Shown here piece after piece: positions 1-6,786 of a stretch of DNA of 12,912 nt (positions are counted from its first letter, which is position 1; every line of letters starts with the position of its first letter). The notes under the pieces are model-generated. The model saw only the letters and a list, made by a program, of their open reading frames with translations, searched no databases and was not told the origin of the DNA. The stretch comes from Psychrobacter sp. (lineage in GTDB: Bacteria > Pseudomonadota > Gammaproteobacteria > Pseudomonadales > Moraxellaceae): positions 1-12,912 of the forward strand of contig JAHHUJ010000036.1 of NCBI GenBank assembly GCA_020024075.1. Reading direction: 5' to 3'. Position numbers and translations under genes: made by a program.

Positions 1-103
1 TAACTTGAAAAATAAGCAGCATTTTGCCTGCTATCAGAAAATACTAAAATTTGAAATGGTGCACTTTTTTTGCACTGATGTGTAGTATTTAAGGGCTTGG
101 TTA

Positions 104-132
104 TTGCTTATTTAGTTTTTAAGCGATAGAAT
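104..132 (+). promoter_or_regulatory. Candidate sigma-70 promoter of hupB
   Basis: A -35-like TTGCTT (104-109) lies 17 bp before a -10-like TAGAAT (127-132, five of six consensus positions). The predicted start near 139 would give a leader of about 30 nt containing the ribosome site. The -35 is weak (3 of 6), so the call rests on the good -10, the spacing and the position. Bases 1-103 hold no gene I can support. Confidence 0.4.
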
Positions 133-169
133 TTACCTCCGAATTTAAATCATTTTAAAGGAAGTCTCT

Positions 170-442
170 ATGAATAAATCAGAATTAGTAGATAGCATCG
201 CTGAGAAAAGTGGTCTGAACAAAACTCAAGCTGCTGACGCTCTTAATGCTATGATGGAAAGTGTTGGTGAAGCTCTAGAAAATAACGACACTATTTCATT
301 AGTAGGTTTCGGTACATTCAGCGTTAAAGACCGTAAAGCGCGTACTGGCCGTAACCCTAAGACTGGTGATGAGCTTCAGATTCCAGCAAGCCGTGTACCA
401 CACTTTAAAGCAGGTAAAGGCCTTAAAGATCGCTTAAACTAA
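170..442 (+). CDS. hupB: DNA-binding protein HU-beta
   Basis: This encodes a 90-residue nucleoid-associated protein of the HU/IHF family. HU dimers bind and bend DNA without strong sequence preference, helping to compact the chromosome and support replication, recombination and transcription. The family signature is clear: the N-terminal helices (MNKSELVDSIAEKSGLNK) and the beta-arm region GFGTFSVKDRKARTGRNP, with the DNA-intercalating proline in RNP and the terminal FKAGKGLKD. Length matches the usual 90 residues. The start is fixed by AAAGGAAG at 157-164, well spaced from the ATG. It is followed by a terminator and then ppiD; hupB-ppiD order is conserved in gammaproteobacteria, where lon usually precedes hupB (that gene would lie left of the window). 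HU-beta rather than HU-alpha is inferred from this neighbourhood. Confidence 0.97.
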   Translation: MNKSELVDSIAEKSGLNKTQAADALNAMMESVGEALENNDTISLVGFGTFSVKDRKARTGRNPKTGDELQIPASRVPHFKAGKGLKDRLN

Positions 443-491
443 GCCGACTATGTGCTAAGTTTAGCGAGTACCATGTCTGATTGCAGACAAT

Positions 492-517
492 AACGCACCT
501 TAGGGTGCGTTTTTTTT
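492..517 (+). terminator. Rho-independent terminator after hupB
   Basis: An 8-bp perfect stem (AACGCACC 492-499 with GGTGCGTT 504-511) closes a 4-nt loop and runs into seven T residues (511-517). It lies 50 bp after the hupB stop, so most hupB transcripts should end before ppiD. Confidence 0.9.
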
Positions 518-544
518 GTGTCGGACCTTATTTTCACGTATGAT
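516..544 (+). promoter_or_regulatory. Candidate promoter of ppiD
   Basis: TTGTGT (516-521) is separated by 17 bp from TATGAT (539-544, five of six -10 positions). The -35 begins inside the T-tract of the hupB terminator. A start near 551 would give ppiD a leader of about 34 nt. It is plausible because the terminator should isolate ppiD from hupB, but the -35 is weak. Confidence 0.35.
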
Positions 545-584
545 ATTGCGTTAACCTCTTATTAACTTATGACTGATATGTACT

Positions 585-2459
585 ATGGAATCGATACGTA
601 ATTTTCTAAAAAGTTGGCCTGGTAGAATTTTCTTAATGCTTTGTTTATCACCTTTGGTAATTTTGGGCCTTGAGAGCTATTTTACGGGGTCAGCAAATGC
701 AAATGATGTGGCTAAGGTAGGTGATCAAACGATTAGCCGCGCTGAATACCAAGATGCTATAAATAATCGCAGAAATGAACTACTACAAAATGGTGTAGAA
801 GCCAGTGCAATCAATACCAATGCCCTAAATCATGAAGTTCTAGAAAGCCTAATCAATCGAGCTTTACTTAGAAACCAATCAGAACAGTTGGGCATGCACG
901 TATCAGATCAGGTTATCAACAACTTGCTGTTACAAGACCCTCAGTTCTTAGACGAAAATGGTCAGTTCTCAAATGATCGCTTTGCTTTTGCACTGCAGCA
1001 GCAAGGGATAACCAAAGACCAGTTATTTGCGCAGTATCGTCAACAGCTAAATTTAATGCAGCTTTATGCCAGTGTGGCACAAACAGCACTTTACCCAGAA
1101 GCTGAGATTAATGATTTGCTGGCTCTACAGCTAGAAACTAGAGATGTGTGGGTATATCGTTTGCCTTGGGAGCAGTACAAAGATCAAGTGTCTGTGTCTA
1201 ACAAAGAGATTGAAGACTACTATAATGAGCATCAAAATGAGCTGAATAGTGCCGCTATGGTTGATTTGGCGTATATTCAACTTGATCCAAGCAAAGTAGC
1301 TGTTGAAGATGTGACAGAAGAAGAAGTTCAGGCACAGTATGATGCGTTCAAAGCCAACTATGTGGGTGATTACAGCCAAAAGATCAGTCAAATTTTGGTG
1401 ACAGGTGACAATGCCCAAAAAACCATACAGCAAATTGAAAGCCGTTTGAAAAAGGGAGAAAGCTTTTCTACATTGGCCAAAGAATTCTCTGAAGATCCAG
1501 TCAGTGCCGCCAAAGGGGGTGATGTTGGTACCTTTAAGCCTGAAGTATTTGGGGCGGATGGTGCAAAAGTTGCCCAAGCCATTGAAGGGTTAAGTAAAGG
1601 TCAGGTTTCGGCTCCTGTTAAAACCAGCTTTGGTTATCAGTTATTTAAAGTGACTGAAATGTCTGGTGAGGGTATTCCAAGTTTAGACAGTATGCGCGAG
1701 GAGCTGGTGGCACAGGCCAAACGTCAAAAGCGTGAAGAGCTAATCGCTGATAAGATTACCCGTATTAACGAGATGGCTATTGATGGGGTGGGTATTGAAG
1801 ATATTGCACAGCAAGAAGAGCTAAGTGTGCAGAAAATCAAAGATTACACTAAACAAGACAATAAAACAGTTCTATCTCAACCAGCGGTTATTGAAGCGGC
1901 CTTTGATGATTTTGCTATTCATGATGAGTCGGTGAGTGCCAGCATTAAAATCAATAATGGCACACTGTGGGTTCAGTCCTCTAACTATCGTCCAGTTAAG
2001 CCTTTGACGTTGCAGCAAGCTACTGGGAAAGTCAAAAATATTCTAGTGCAGCAAAAAGCCAGTGCTCAAGCTTTAGCAGCCGCTAAAAATATCAGTAAAG
2101 TGGTGAATGATAAAGGAGTGGAGGCTGTCCAAGCTAAATTCCAGTCTTTAGGTAATGTCAATCGTCAAAGCCCATTGCTAACAGCTAAGGAACAAGCCAT
2201 TGCGTTTAGTAAAGACAGTACCAATGGTAAGCTAGTGGCTGTTTCTGAGGCAACCAAAGATGGGGCATCTGTCCTAGTATTGGGTCCTATCACTAAGGGT
2301 TCTATGAAGGATGTGCCAGCAGCTGAGCTTTCTCAAGCAATGTTTGATATGAGAAGTATCCGTGGTCAAGAGTACTTCAGCGATTATGTAGAGTACTTAA
2401 AAGGCGCTACAAAAATCGAGAAGAATGACAAAGTAATTAATGAGGTGGGCGGAGGGTAA
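585..2459 (+). CDS. ppiD: PpiD-type periplasmic chaperone (SurA_N / parvulin)
   Basis: This encodes a 624-residue inner-membrane-anchored periplasmic folding factor. PpiD family proteins sit near the SecYEG exit and hold newly exported proteins. Visible architecture: a short basic cytoplasmic end (MESIRNFLKSWPGR), one membrane anchor at about residues 14-32, a SurA-type N-terminal chaperone region to about 160, a PpiC/parvulin domain at about 263-359 (GGDVGTF and the APVKTSFGYQLFKV segment), then a long C-terminal chaperone region. Length is close to the approximately 620 residues of E. coli PpiD. Whether the parvulin domain is catalytic cannot be told; that of E. coli PpiD is reported inactive. 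The ATG at 585 lacks a clear Shine-Dalgarno sequence but gives the expected MES- start and anchor of Moraxellaceae homologues. It sits downstream of hupB and converges on purH. Confidence 0.93.
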   Translation: MESIRNFLKSWPGRIFLMLCLSPLVILGLESYFTGSANANDVAKVGDQTISRAEYQDAINNRRNELLQNGVEASAINTNALNHEVLESLINRALLRNQSEQLGMHVSDQVINNLLLQDPQFLDENGQFSNDRFAFALQQQGITKDQLFAQYRQQLNLMQLYASVAQTALYPEAEINDLLALQLETRDVWVYRLPWEQYKDQVSVSNKEIEDYYNEHQNELNSAAMVDLAYIQLDPSKVAVEDVTEEEVQAQYDAFKANYVGDYSQKISQILVTGDNAQKTIQQIESRLKKGESFSTLAKEFSEDPVSAAKGGDVGTFKPEVFGADGAKVAQAIEGLSKGQVSAPVKTSFGYQLFKVTEMSGEGIPSLDSMREELVAQAKRQKREELIADKITRINEMAIDGVGIEDIAQQEELSVQKIKDYTKQDNKTVLSQPAVIEAAFDDFAIHDESVSASIKINNGTLWVQSSNYRPVKPLTLQQATGKVKNILVQQKASAQALAAAKNISKVVNDKGVEAVQAKFQSLGNVNRQSPLLTAKEQAIAFSKDSTNGKLVAVSEATKDGASVLVLGPITKGSMKDVPAAELSQAMFDMRSIRGQEYFSDYVEYLKGATKIEKNDKVINEVGGG

Positions 2460-2514
2460 GGCTAATCTCATTACTCATTATGGTTGATTTAAACCATTTA
2501 AGTTTTAGCAGACC

Positions 2515-2556
2515 AAAAAAATACCGCTTCAATTAAATTGAAGCGGTATTTTTTTA
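2515..2556. terminator. Bidirectional terminator between ppiD and purH
   Basis: A long, nearly perfect inverted repeat: bases 2521-2534 pair with 2536-2549, flanked by an A-run on the left (2515-2520) and a T-run on the right (2550-2555) that extend the pairing to about 20 bp. Because each strand ends its hairpin in a U-tract, it can stop ppiD transcripts on the plus strand and purH transcripts on the minus strand. The stem core is ACCGCTTC/GAAGCGGT. Confidence 0.93.
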
Positions 2557-2600
2557 TTTAATCAACTAATAAAATAAGCTTGCTTATAGAACAGCGTCAA

Positions 2601-4175
2601 TTAGTGACGGAAATGGCGCATACCGGTGAATACCATAGCGATACCGTGCTCATTAGCAGCAGCAATGGTTTCATCATCACGGATTGAACCCCCTGGTTGA
2701 ATAATGGCCTTAATGCCCACCTCAGCAGCGTTATCAATGCCATCTCTGAATGGGAAGAAGGCATCTGATGCCATAACAGCCCCTTCAGTCTTAAGCTTAG
2801 CATGCTCAGCTTTAATAGCCGCAATACGAGCTGAGTTGACACGGCTCATCTGACCGGCACCCACACCGATTGTACGCTTATCTTTACCATAGACAATGGC
2901 ATTAGATTTCACATATTTGGCCACAGTCCAAGTAAATAGAAGATCTTCTAACTGTTCAGCAGTTGGCTTTAAGTCGGTCACTACTTGCAAGTCATCGGCA
3001 GTAATTAAGCCTAAGTCTTGGTTTTGAATCAGTAAGCCACCGGTCACACGTTTATAGTCAAACTGAGCAGCACGATTTTGTGGGTTAGGTAAGTCGCCAC
3101 AAGTCAAGACACGGACATTTTTCTTCGCAGCAGTAATTTCAAGTACACCTTGCTCTAGACTTGGTGCAATAATAACTTCCGCAAATTGAGTGTCAACGAT
3201 AGCTTGAGCAGTTTGTTTAGTTAACGGACGGTTGAAGGCAATGATGCCACCAAATGAGGACTCAGGGTCAGTGCTAAAAGCAGTTTTGTAAGCTTCAGTT
3301 TGATCAGCATTGATTGCCACACCACAAGGGTTAGCATGCTTAACAATCACACAAGCAGATTCAGAGAATGATTTTACGCATTCTAAAGCGGCATCGGTGT
3401 CAGCGATGTTGTTGTAAGACAGCTCTTTACCTTGATGCTGCTTCGCGGTAGAGATGCTACCTTCGCCTGAGCCATTCTCTTCTACGTAGAAAGCGGCTTG
3501 CTGATGCGGGTTTTCACCATAGCGTAGATCTTGAGCTTTTTTCAATTGTAGGTTGAAAGTACGAGCAAAGTTATCTGGCTCTTCAAAAGACTGTAAGCGG
3601 CTGCCTAAGAAGTTAGCAATCATACCATCGTAGTGAGCGGTGTGTTCAAAGGCTTTAACTGCCAAATCAAAACGGGTCTTTTGCGATAGGCTACCCGCTT
3701 CTTTTAGTTCTTTTAAAATAGAATCGTAGTCTGCAGGATTGGTAACGATAGCCACATATTCATGGTTTTTAGCAGCAGAGCGAACCATTGTTGGGCCACC
3801 AATATCGATGTTCTCAATAGCATCTGCTTTAGTGACATCTGGTTTTGCAACGGTTTGGGCGAAAGGATATAGGTTGACCACAACCAAGTCGATAGGGCGA
3901 ATACCGTGCTCGTTCATGACGGCATCATCTTGACCACGACGGCCTAAAATACCGCCATGAATTTTTGGATGAAGGGTTTTAACACGGCCGTCCATCATTT
4001 CAGCGAAGCCAGTGTAGTCTGCTACTTCAGTTACTGCGATGCCATTTTCAGACAGTAGGCGATAAGTACCACCTGTTGATAATAAATCATATCCTGCTTC
4101 AATTAGACCTTTGGCAAAGCTTTCGATTTGAGCTTTATCAGAAACAGAAATAAGAGCGTACGGCTTATCAGACAT
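2601..4175 (-). CDS. purH: Bifunctional AICAR transformylase / IMP cyclohydrolase
   Basis: This enzyme carries out the last two steps of de novo purine synthesis: formylation of AICAR using 10-formyl-THF, then ring closure to IMP. Two domains are visible. The N-terminal IMP cyclohydrolase (MGS-like fold, about residues 1-195) carries LSTGGTYRLL, DGRVKTLHPKIHGGIL and NIDIGGPTMVRSAAKN. The C-terminal transformylase carries DLRYGENPHQ, KHANPCG (K279, H280, the expected catalytic pair), DPESSFGG, KSNAIVY and a well conserved end (FRDGID, QPGGSIRD, GMRHFRH). Length, about 525 residues, is normal. An in-frame ATG exists 12 bp upstream at 4187, but it has no ribosome site. GGGA (4182-4185) is well spaced for the ATG at 4175 and the protein then begins MSDKPYALISVSDK, so I chose 4175. 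It follows fis at a distance and appears to have its own promoter. purD, often next, is absent. Confidence 0.97.
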   Translation of the reverse strand: MSDKPYALISVSDKAQIESFAKGLIEAGYDLLSTGGTYRLLSENGIAVTEVADYTGFAEMMDGRVKTLHPKIHGGILGRRGQDDAVMNEHGIRPIDLVVVNLYPFAQTVAKPDVTKADAIENIDIGGPTMVRSAAKNHEYVAIVTNPADYDSILKELKEAGSLSQKTRFDLAVKAFEHTAHYDGMIANFLGSRLQSFEEPDNFARTFNLQLKKAQDLRYGENPHQQAAFYVEENGSGEGSISTAKQHQGKELSYNNIADTDAALECVKSFSESACVIVKHANPCGVAINADQTEAYKTAFSTDPESSFGGIIAFNRPLTKQTAQAIVDTQFAEVIIAPSLEQGVLEITAAKKNVRVLTCGDLPNPQNRAAQFDYKRVTGGLLIQNQDLGLITADDLQVVTDLKPTAEQLEDLLFTWTVAKYVKSNAIVYGKDKRTIGVGAGQMSRVNSARIAAIKAEHAKLKTEGAVMASDAFFPFRDGIDNAAEVGIKAIIQPGGSIRDDETIAAANEHGIAMVFTGMRHFRH

Positions 4176-4245
4176 AGTTTTTCCCATAGTGTATACGATA
4201 AAAAGGGTGATTAGATTCTGAAATCATCGTGGGTTTTTAGTAATT

Positions 4246-4269
4246 GTCTTAACCGTAATAGGTTAAGAC
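4246..4269 (-). repeat. Perfect 9-bp inverted repeat at the purH transcript start
   Basis: GTCTTAACC (4246-4254) and GGTTAAGAC (4261-4269) form a perfect inverted repeat around a 6-nt loop, about 70 bp before the purH start. It coincides with the first bases of the transcript predicted from the promoter at 4276-4304. It could be a 5' stabilising stem-loop or an operator. It has no U-tract after it in the purH direction, so it is not an ordinary terminator. Confidence 0.6.
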
Positions 4270-4275
4270 CCGAAT

Positions 4276-4304
4276 ATATTAGAGCAAAATTGAAAATATG
4301 ACAA
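4276..4304 (-). promoter_or_regulatory. Candidate sigma-70 promoter of purH
   Basis: On the minus strand TTGTCA (4299-4304, five of six) is followed after exactly 17 bp by TAATAT (4276-4281, four of six). The predicted start is near 4269, giving a leader of about 94 nt. The surrounding DNA is AT-rich, which raises the chance of coincidental matches, but spacing and position suit purH. Confidence 0.5.
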
Positions 4305-4360
4305 AACTTTAACCCACTAGGAGCAAAGCTTGTTGTCGAACTATCTGTTTTGTCGCTAAT

Positions 4361-4402
4361 ATAAAAAGTTAATTTTAAAAAAATATAAAAATAAAATAAA
4401 AA
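4361..4402. other. AT-rich A-tract segment downstream of fis
   Basis: About 42 bp made almost wholly of A and T, with A-runs at 4363-4367, 4377-4383, 4387-4391, 4393-4396 and 4398-4402. It begins just after the fis stop on the minus strand and lies about 90-135 bp upstream of the predicted purH start. It may be curved or easily melted DNA. The A-run spacing is not a clean helical repeat. No stem is present, so it is not a recognisable terminator for fis. Confidence 0.4.
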
Positions 4403-4404
4403 GA

Positions 4405-4692
4405 TCACATCAAACCATACTGCTGCATCTTCTTACGCAAAGTGCCTCGATTTAATCCCAATATTAAAGCGGTCTTAGACTGATTGCCCTGGGTTTGCTC
4501 AAGCACAACTTCCAGTAGTGGTTTTTCAACTTCTTGCAGTATGGTCTGGTATAGATTGGTTGCTGTTTCTCCTTCAAGCTCTATAAAATACTGCTCAACC
4601 GCTTGTTGCACATAAAAATGAAGCGGCATACGGCATTCGCTACTGTTAGCTAAAGGGCTTATGTCACTTAAAGAAGAGGTTTGGTTGTCCAT
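4405..4692 (-). CDS. fis: Fis family DNA-binding protein
   Basis: This is a 95-residue Fis (factor for inversion stimulation) protein, a homodimeric nucleoid protein that bends DNA and activates stable-RNA and many other promoters during fast growth. The C-terminal half is unmistakable: EVEKPLLEVVLEQTQGNQSKTA leads into the helix-turn-helix ALILGLNRGTLRKKMQQYGL, nearly residue for residue like E. coli Fis (98 aa). The N-terminal half is divergent, as usual. The ribosome site is weak (AAAG just before the ATG). It lies 103 bp after prmA and before purH, an order common in gammaproteobacteria. No convincing promoter was found in the gap, so transcription may come from upstream genes. Nothing is truncated. 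Confidence 0.95.
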   Translation of the reverse strand: MDNQTSSLSDISPLANSSECRMPLHFYVQQAVEQYFIELEGETATNLYQTILQEVEKPLLEVVLEQTQGNQSKTALILGLNRGTLRKKMQQYGLM

Positions 4693-4745
4693 AGCTTTAT
4701 AATAAATCTAATAGTGAATAAAAGGGTGTTTAAATTTTAATTTAG

Positions 4746-4766
4746 ACCTTAACTTAAACCTTAAGG
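4746..4766. repeat. ACCTTAA direct repeat and CCTTAAGG palindrome upstream of fis
   Basis: ACCTTAA occurs at 4746-4752 and again at 4758-4764, 12 bp apart, and the second copy forms the 8-bp palindrome CCTTAAGG (4759-4766). It lies in the 103-bp gap between prmA and fis, about 55-75 bp before the fis start. It could be a regulator site for fis, or chance in AT-rich DNA. Confidence 0.25.
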
Positions 4767-4795
4767 ATGTGTCCCATCAAGTTAGGCCAATGCAA

Positions 4796-5719
4796 TTAAC
4801 CTTTAAAAGTACCTGATAAGCGGTGCCAATGGGAATCATCATGGTTGTCATTCTTATCATAAGAGTGACGGGTATCTAGATTGAACCAAGGCTGGTAGGC
4901 ATTAATGACATCTTCTAGCTGCTCGGAGATTAGACCTGCCAGCACAATGCCGCCTTGAGGTTTGATTAAAGTGGCCAGATAAGGGGCCAACTCCATTAAA
5001 GGTTTGGCTAAGATATTTGCAGTGATAATATCTGCTTTAGCAATGTCCCCAGCTTCGAAAGCTTTGGCAAAGTCTTCAGGTAAGAAGGCTTGTAACTGCT
5101 TATCTACGCCATTACGCTCAGCATTTTGCTTAGTTGCTAAAACGGCCTGAGGGTCAATGTCGACACTGTAAACTTGCTTGGCACCCAGTAGTAGAGCAGC
5201 AATGCCTAAGATGCCTGAGCCACAACCATAGTCAATAACGATTTTGTCTGATAAATCTTGGTCAGTTAGCCAATCTAGGCATAGGCGGGTAGTAGCGTGA
5301 TAGCCAGTACCAAAGGCTAAGCCTGGATCCATCATGATGTTAATCGCCTCTGGATTAGGAGGGGTCATCCACTTAGGAACAATCCATAAATTGTTGGTAC
5401 ATTCAATAGGGGCGTAATGTGACATCCACTCGCGCTCCCAATCGGTATCGGCAAGGGCTGTGGTCCAGACGCGTCGGGCATTAACTTGGACAGCAATGGT
5501 CTGTGCTGCCGCTTCAATATTTTGCGCATTATCTGCTGAGAATAGGCCAGTTAAGATAACTTCGTCCCACAAAGGAGACTGGCCAGGTAGAGGCTCAAAC
5601 AAAGGCTGATCTCCAGCATCTTCCAAGCTAATTGAAAGCGCGCCTTCTTCTAATAAAAGGCTTTCAGCCAAGTCCACATCTTGCTTTGCACACTGCAGGT
5701 GTAATTGCTGCCAATCCAT
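4796..5719 (-). CDS. prmA: Ribosomal protein L11 methyltransferase
   Basis: PrmA is a cytoplasmic SAM-dependent enzyme that trimethylates lysine side chains and the N-terminus of ribosomal protein L11. The protein has 307 residues, normal for the proteobacterial family (E. coli 293). The N-terminal substrate-recognition domain begins MDWQQLHLQC. The Rossmann methyltransferase domain has motif I VIDYGCGSGILGIAA (D163, G165-G169) followed by VYSVDIDPQAV, with the acidic SAM-ribose residue. The post-motif TANILAKPL (about 232-240) is typical of PrmA, as is DPGLAFGTGYHATTRLCL before motif I. The start is supported by AAGGA 6-7 nt upstream of the ATG. It is 71 bp downstream of the lipoprotein gene with no terminator between them, so the two may be cotranscribed. 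fis follows. Confidence 0.96.
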   Translation of the reverse strand: MDWQQLHLQCAKQDVDLAESLLLEEGALSISLEDAGDQPLFEPLPGQSPLWDEVILTGLFSADNAQNIEAAAQTIAVQVNARRVWTTALADTDWEREWMSHYAPIECTNNLWIVPKWMTPPNPEAINIMMDPGLAFGTGYHATTRLCLDWLTDQDLSDKIVIDYGCGSGILGIAALLLGAKQVYSVDIDPQAVLATKQNAERNGVDKQLQAFLPEDFAKAFEAGDIAKADIITANILAKPLMELAPYLATLIKPQGGIVLAGLISEQLEDVINAYQPWFNLDTRHSYDKNDNHDDSHWHRLSGTFKG

Positions 5720-5790
5720 AATGATCCTTAGGGTAAATAAACTTTATAAAACCATATATTTTAACGTGATACTACTTAGGTTGATAGCCT

Positions 5791-6666
5791 TTATCTTGAT
5801 AGGGCAGCTTTTGCTTCCTTAATAACTCGAGTGTTGCCTTGTGCCTGTCCAGCTAGCAAGATAACTTGCCATAAGGCTCTTTTTCTAGCTTCGCTCTGAG
5901 CGACAACTAACCCACGACGAGCCATAGCTTCTGCTTTCAATGGTTGGTTTTGTTTTAAAGCCACTTGGCCTAAGTAGAAATAAACCGCTGAGGACTGAGG
6001 GGCTAAGCGCTGCGCTCGGGTGAAAGTGGCCTGAGCGGCAGAGACTTGTCCTTGACGTAATTGCTCAACGCCAGTGTCCATTAGCTTTTGAAAAGCCGGA
6101 AGATTGCTACCGTCTTGGATAGTGGCGGGCTTATTAGTTGATTTTTTTGAATTTTGACGCGCCTGCTCAAGTAAGCTCTGCTGTACTGTTTTGGCATCTG
6201 TTACAGGTGGCTTAACTATCGGAGCGTCATTGGTGACAATAGGGCTAGAGGGAGCAGGAGAGGTGGGTCTGGTTTGGCCCACAGTGTTAGGATTAGCGGT
6301 GTCTTTAGCAGAGGTTGGAGCTTCACTATGTTCAGTGCGATGCAGCTCAACTCCCGAATCTAGTACCATAGTACCAGTATCGTCTTCTGCCTGCGAGATA
6401 GGGTAGTCATCTTCTAAGCCTTGGTATGCGGGAGAAGAGGAGTCTGAAACAGGAGCCGTGTTTGGGCTGGATTGACTGGTGGGCTGGGTAATAGTCACCG
6501 AGGAGGGGGATGATAAGCCACCAGTGCTTTGGCATCCCGTCAGCGCACCCACCATAAGTACGCTAAGGGCTGAGCTCATTAGTAATGACTTGAAAGGGCT
6601 AACTTTGACAGAAGTTTTAGCTACTGTTGCCGCTTTTGTAACAGATACTTGGGATTGCATAGACAT
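5791..6666 (-). CDS. TPR outer-membrane lipoprotein, probable PBP1b activator (LpoP-like)
   Basis: The encoded protein is about 291 residues. A signal sequence (SPFKSLLMSSALSVLMVGALTGC) ends in an LTGC lipobox with C45 as the acylation site. The next residue is Gln, not Asp, which favours outer-membrane sorting. A long disordered linker rich in Ser, Pro, Thr and Gly follows (about 46-165). The C-terminal 100 residues form tetratricopeptide-like helices (MDTGVEQLRQGQVSAAQATF, SAVYFYLGQVALKQNQPLKA). A lipidated anchor, flexible tether and TPR head, encoded directly after mrcB, match LpoP of Pseudomonas aeruginosa, a lipoprotein that stimulates PBP1b from the outer membrane. Function is inferred from architecture and position. 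Start: a TTG at 6705 could extend the frame by 13 codons, but ATG 6664-6666, or the ATG two codons on, gives a normal signal peptide; a GGA lies about 10 nt upstream. Confidence 0.82.
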   Translation of the reverse strand: MSMQSQVSVTKAATVAKTSVKVSPFKSLLMSSALSVLMVGALTGCQSTGGLSSPSSVTITQPTSQSSPNTAPVSDSSSPAYQGLEDDYPISQAEDDTGTMVLDSGVELHRTEHSEAPTSAKDTANPNTVGQTRPTSPAPSSPIVTNDAPIVKPPVTDAKTVQQSLLEQARQNSKKSTNKPATIQDGSNLPAFQKLMDTGVEQLRQGQVSAAQATFTRAQRLAPQSSAVYFYLGQVALKQNQPLKAEAMARRGLVVAQSEARKRALWQVILLAGQAQGNTRVIKEAKAALSR

Positions 6667-6709
6667 AATTTCAATCCAAATTGGTAGTAAGTTAGGGGCA
6701 GACAATGAG

Positions 6710-6739
6710 CAAAGCCGACTCAGTGATGAATCAGCTTTG
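6710..6739 (-). repeat. 12-bp hairpin between mrcB and the lipoprotein gene
   Basis: Read as minus-strand RNA, CAAAGCUGAUUC pairs with GAGUCGGCUUUG over 12 bp around a 6-nt loop, with two G-U pairs. Read on the plus strand, those two positions become C-A mismatches. It sits 48 bp after the mrcB stop and about 43 nt before the ATG at 6666. Only three U residues follow the stem, so it would be a weak terminator at best; it may be an attenuator or RNA processing/stability element. Confidence 0.6.
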
Positions 6740-6786
6740 TTACGCTCATAAATACGATTTTGAAACAGTTAAATTTAGATTGGCAG

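Noticed and set aside
12..36. Small inverted repeat AGCAG/CTGCT near the left edge, resembling a terminator on the minus strand
   Set aside because: The stem is only 5 bp with a long loop, and no minus-strand gene lies to its right that it could end.
569..601. A 10-codon frame (ATG 569, TAA 599-601) overlapping the ppiD start, possibly a coupled leader peptide
   Set aside because: It has no Shine-Dalgarno sequence, no recognisable peptide signal, and short frames of this kind are expected by chance.
4211..4408. 65-codon minus-strand frame between fis and purH
   Set aside because: It is composed of AT-rich intergenic sequence translated as Phe/Leu/Ile-rich residues, lacks a ribosome site and overlaps the end of fis and the purH promoter region.
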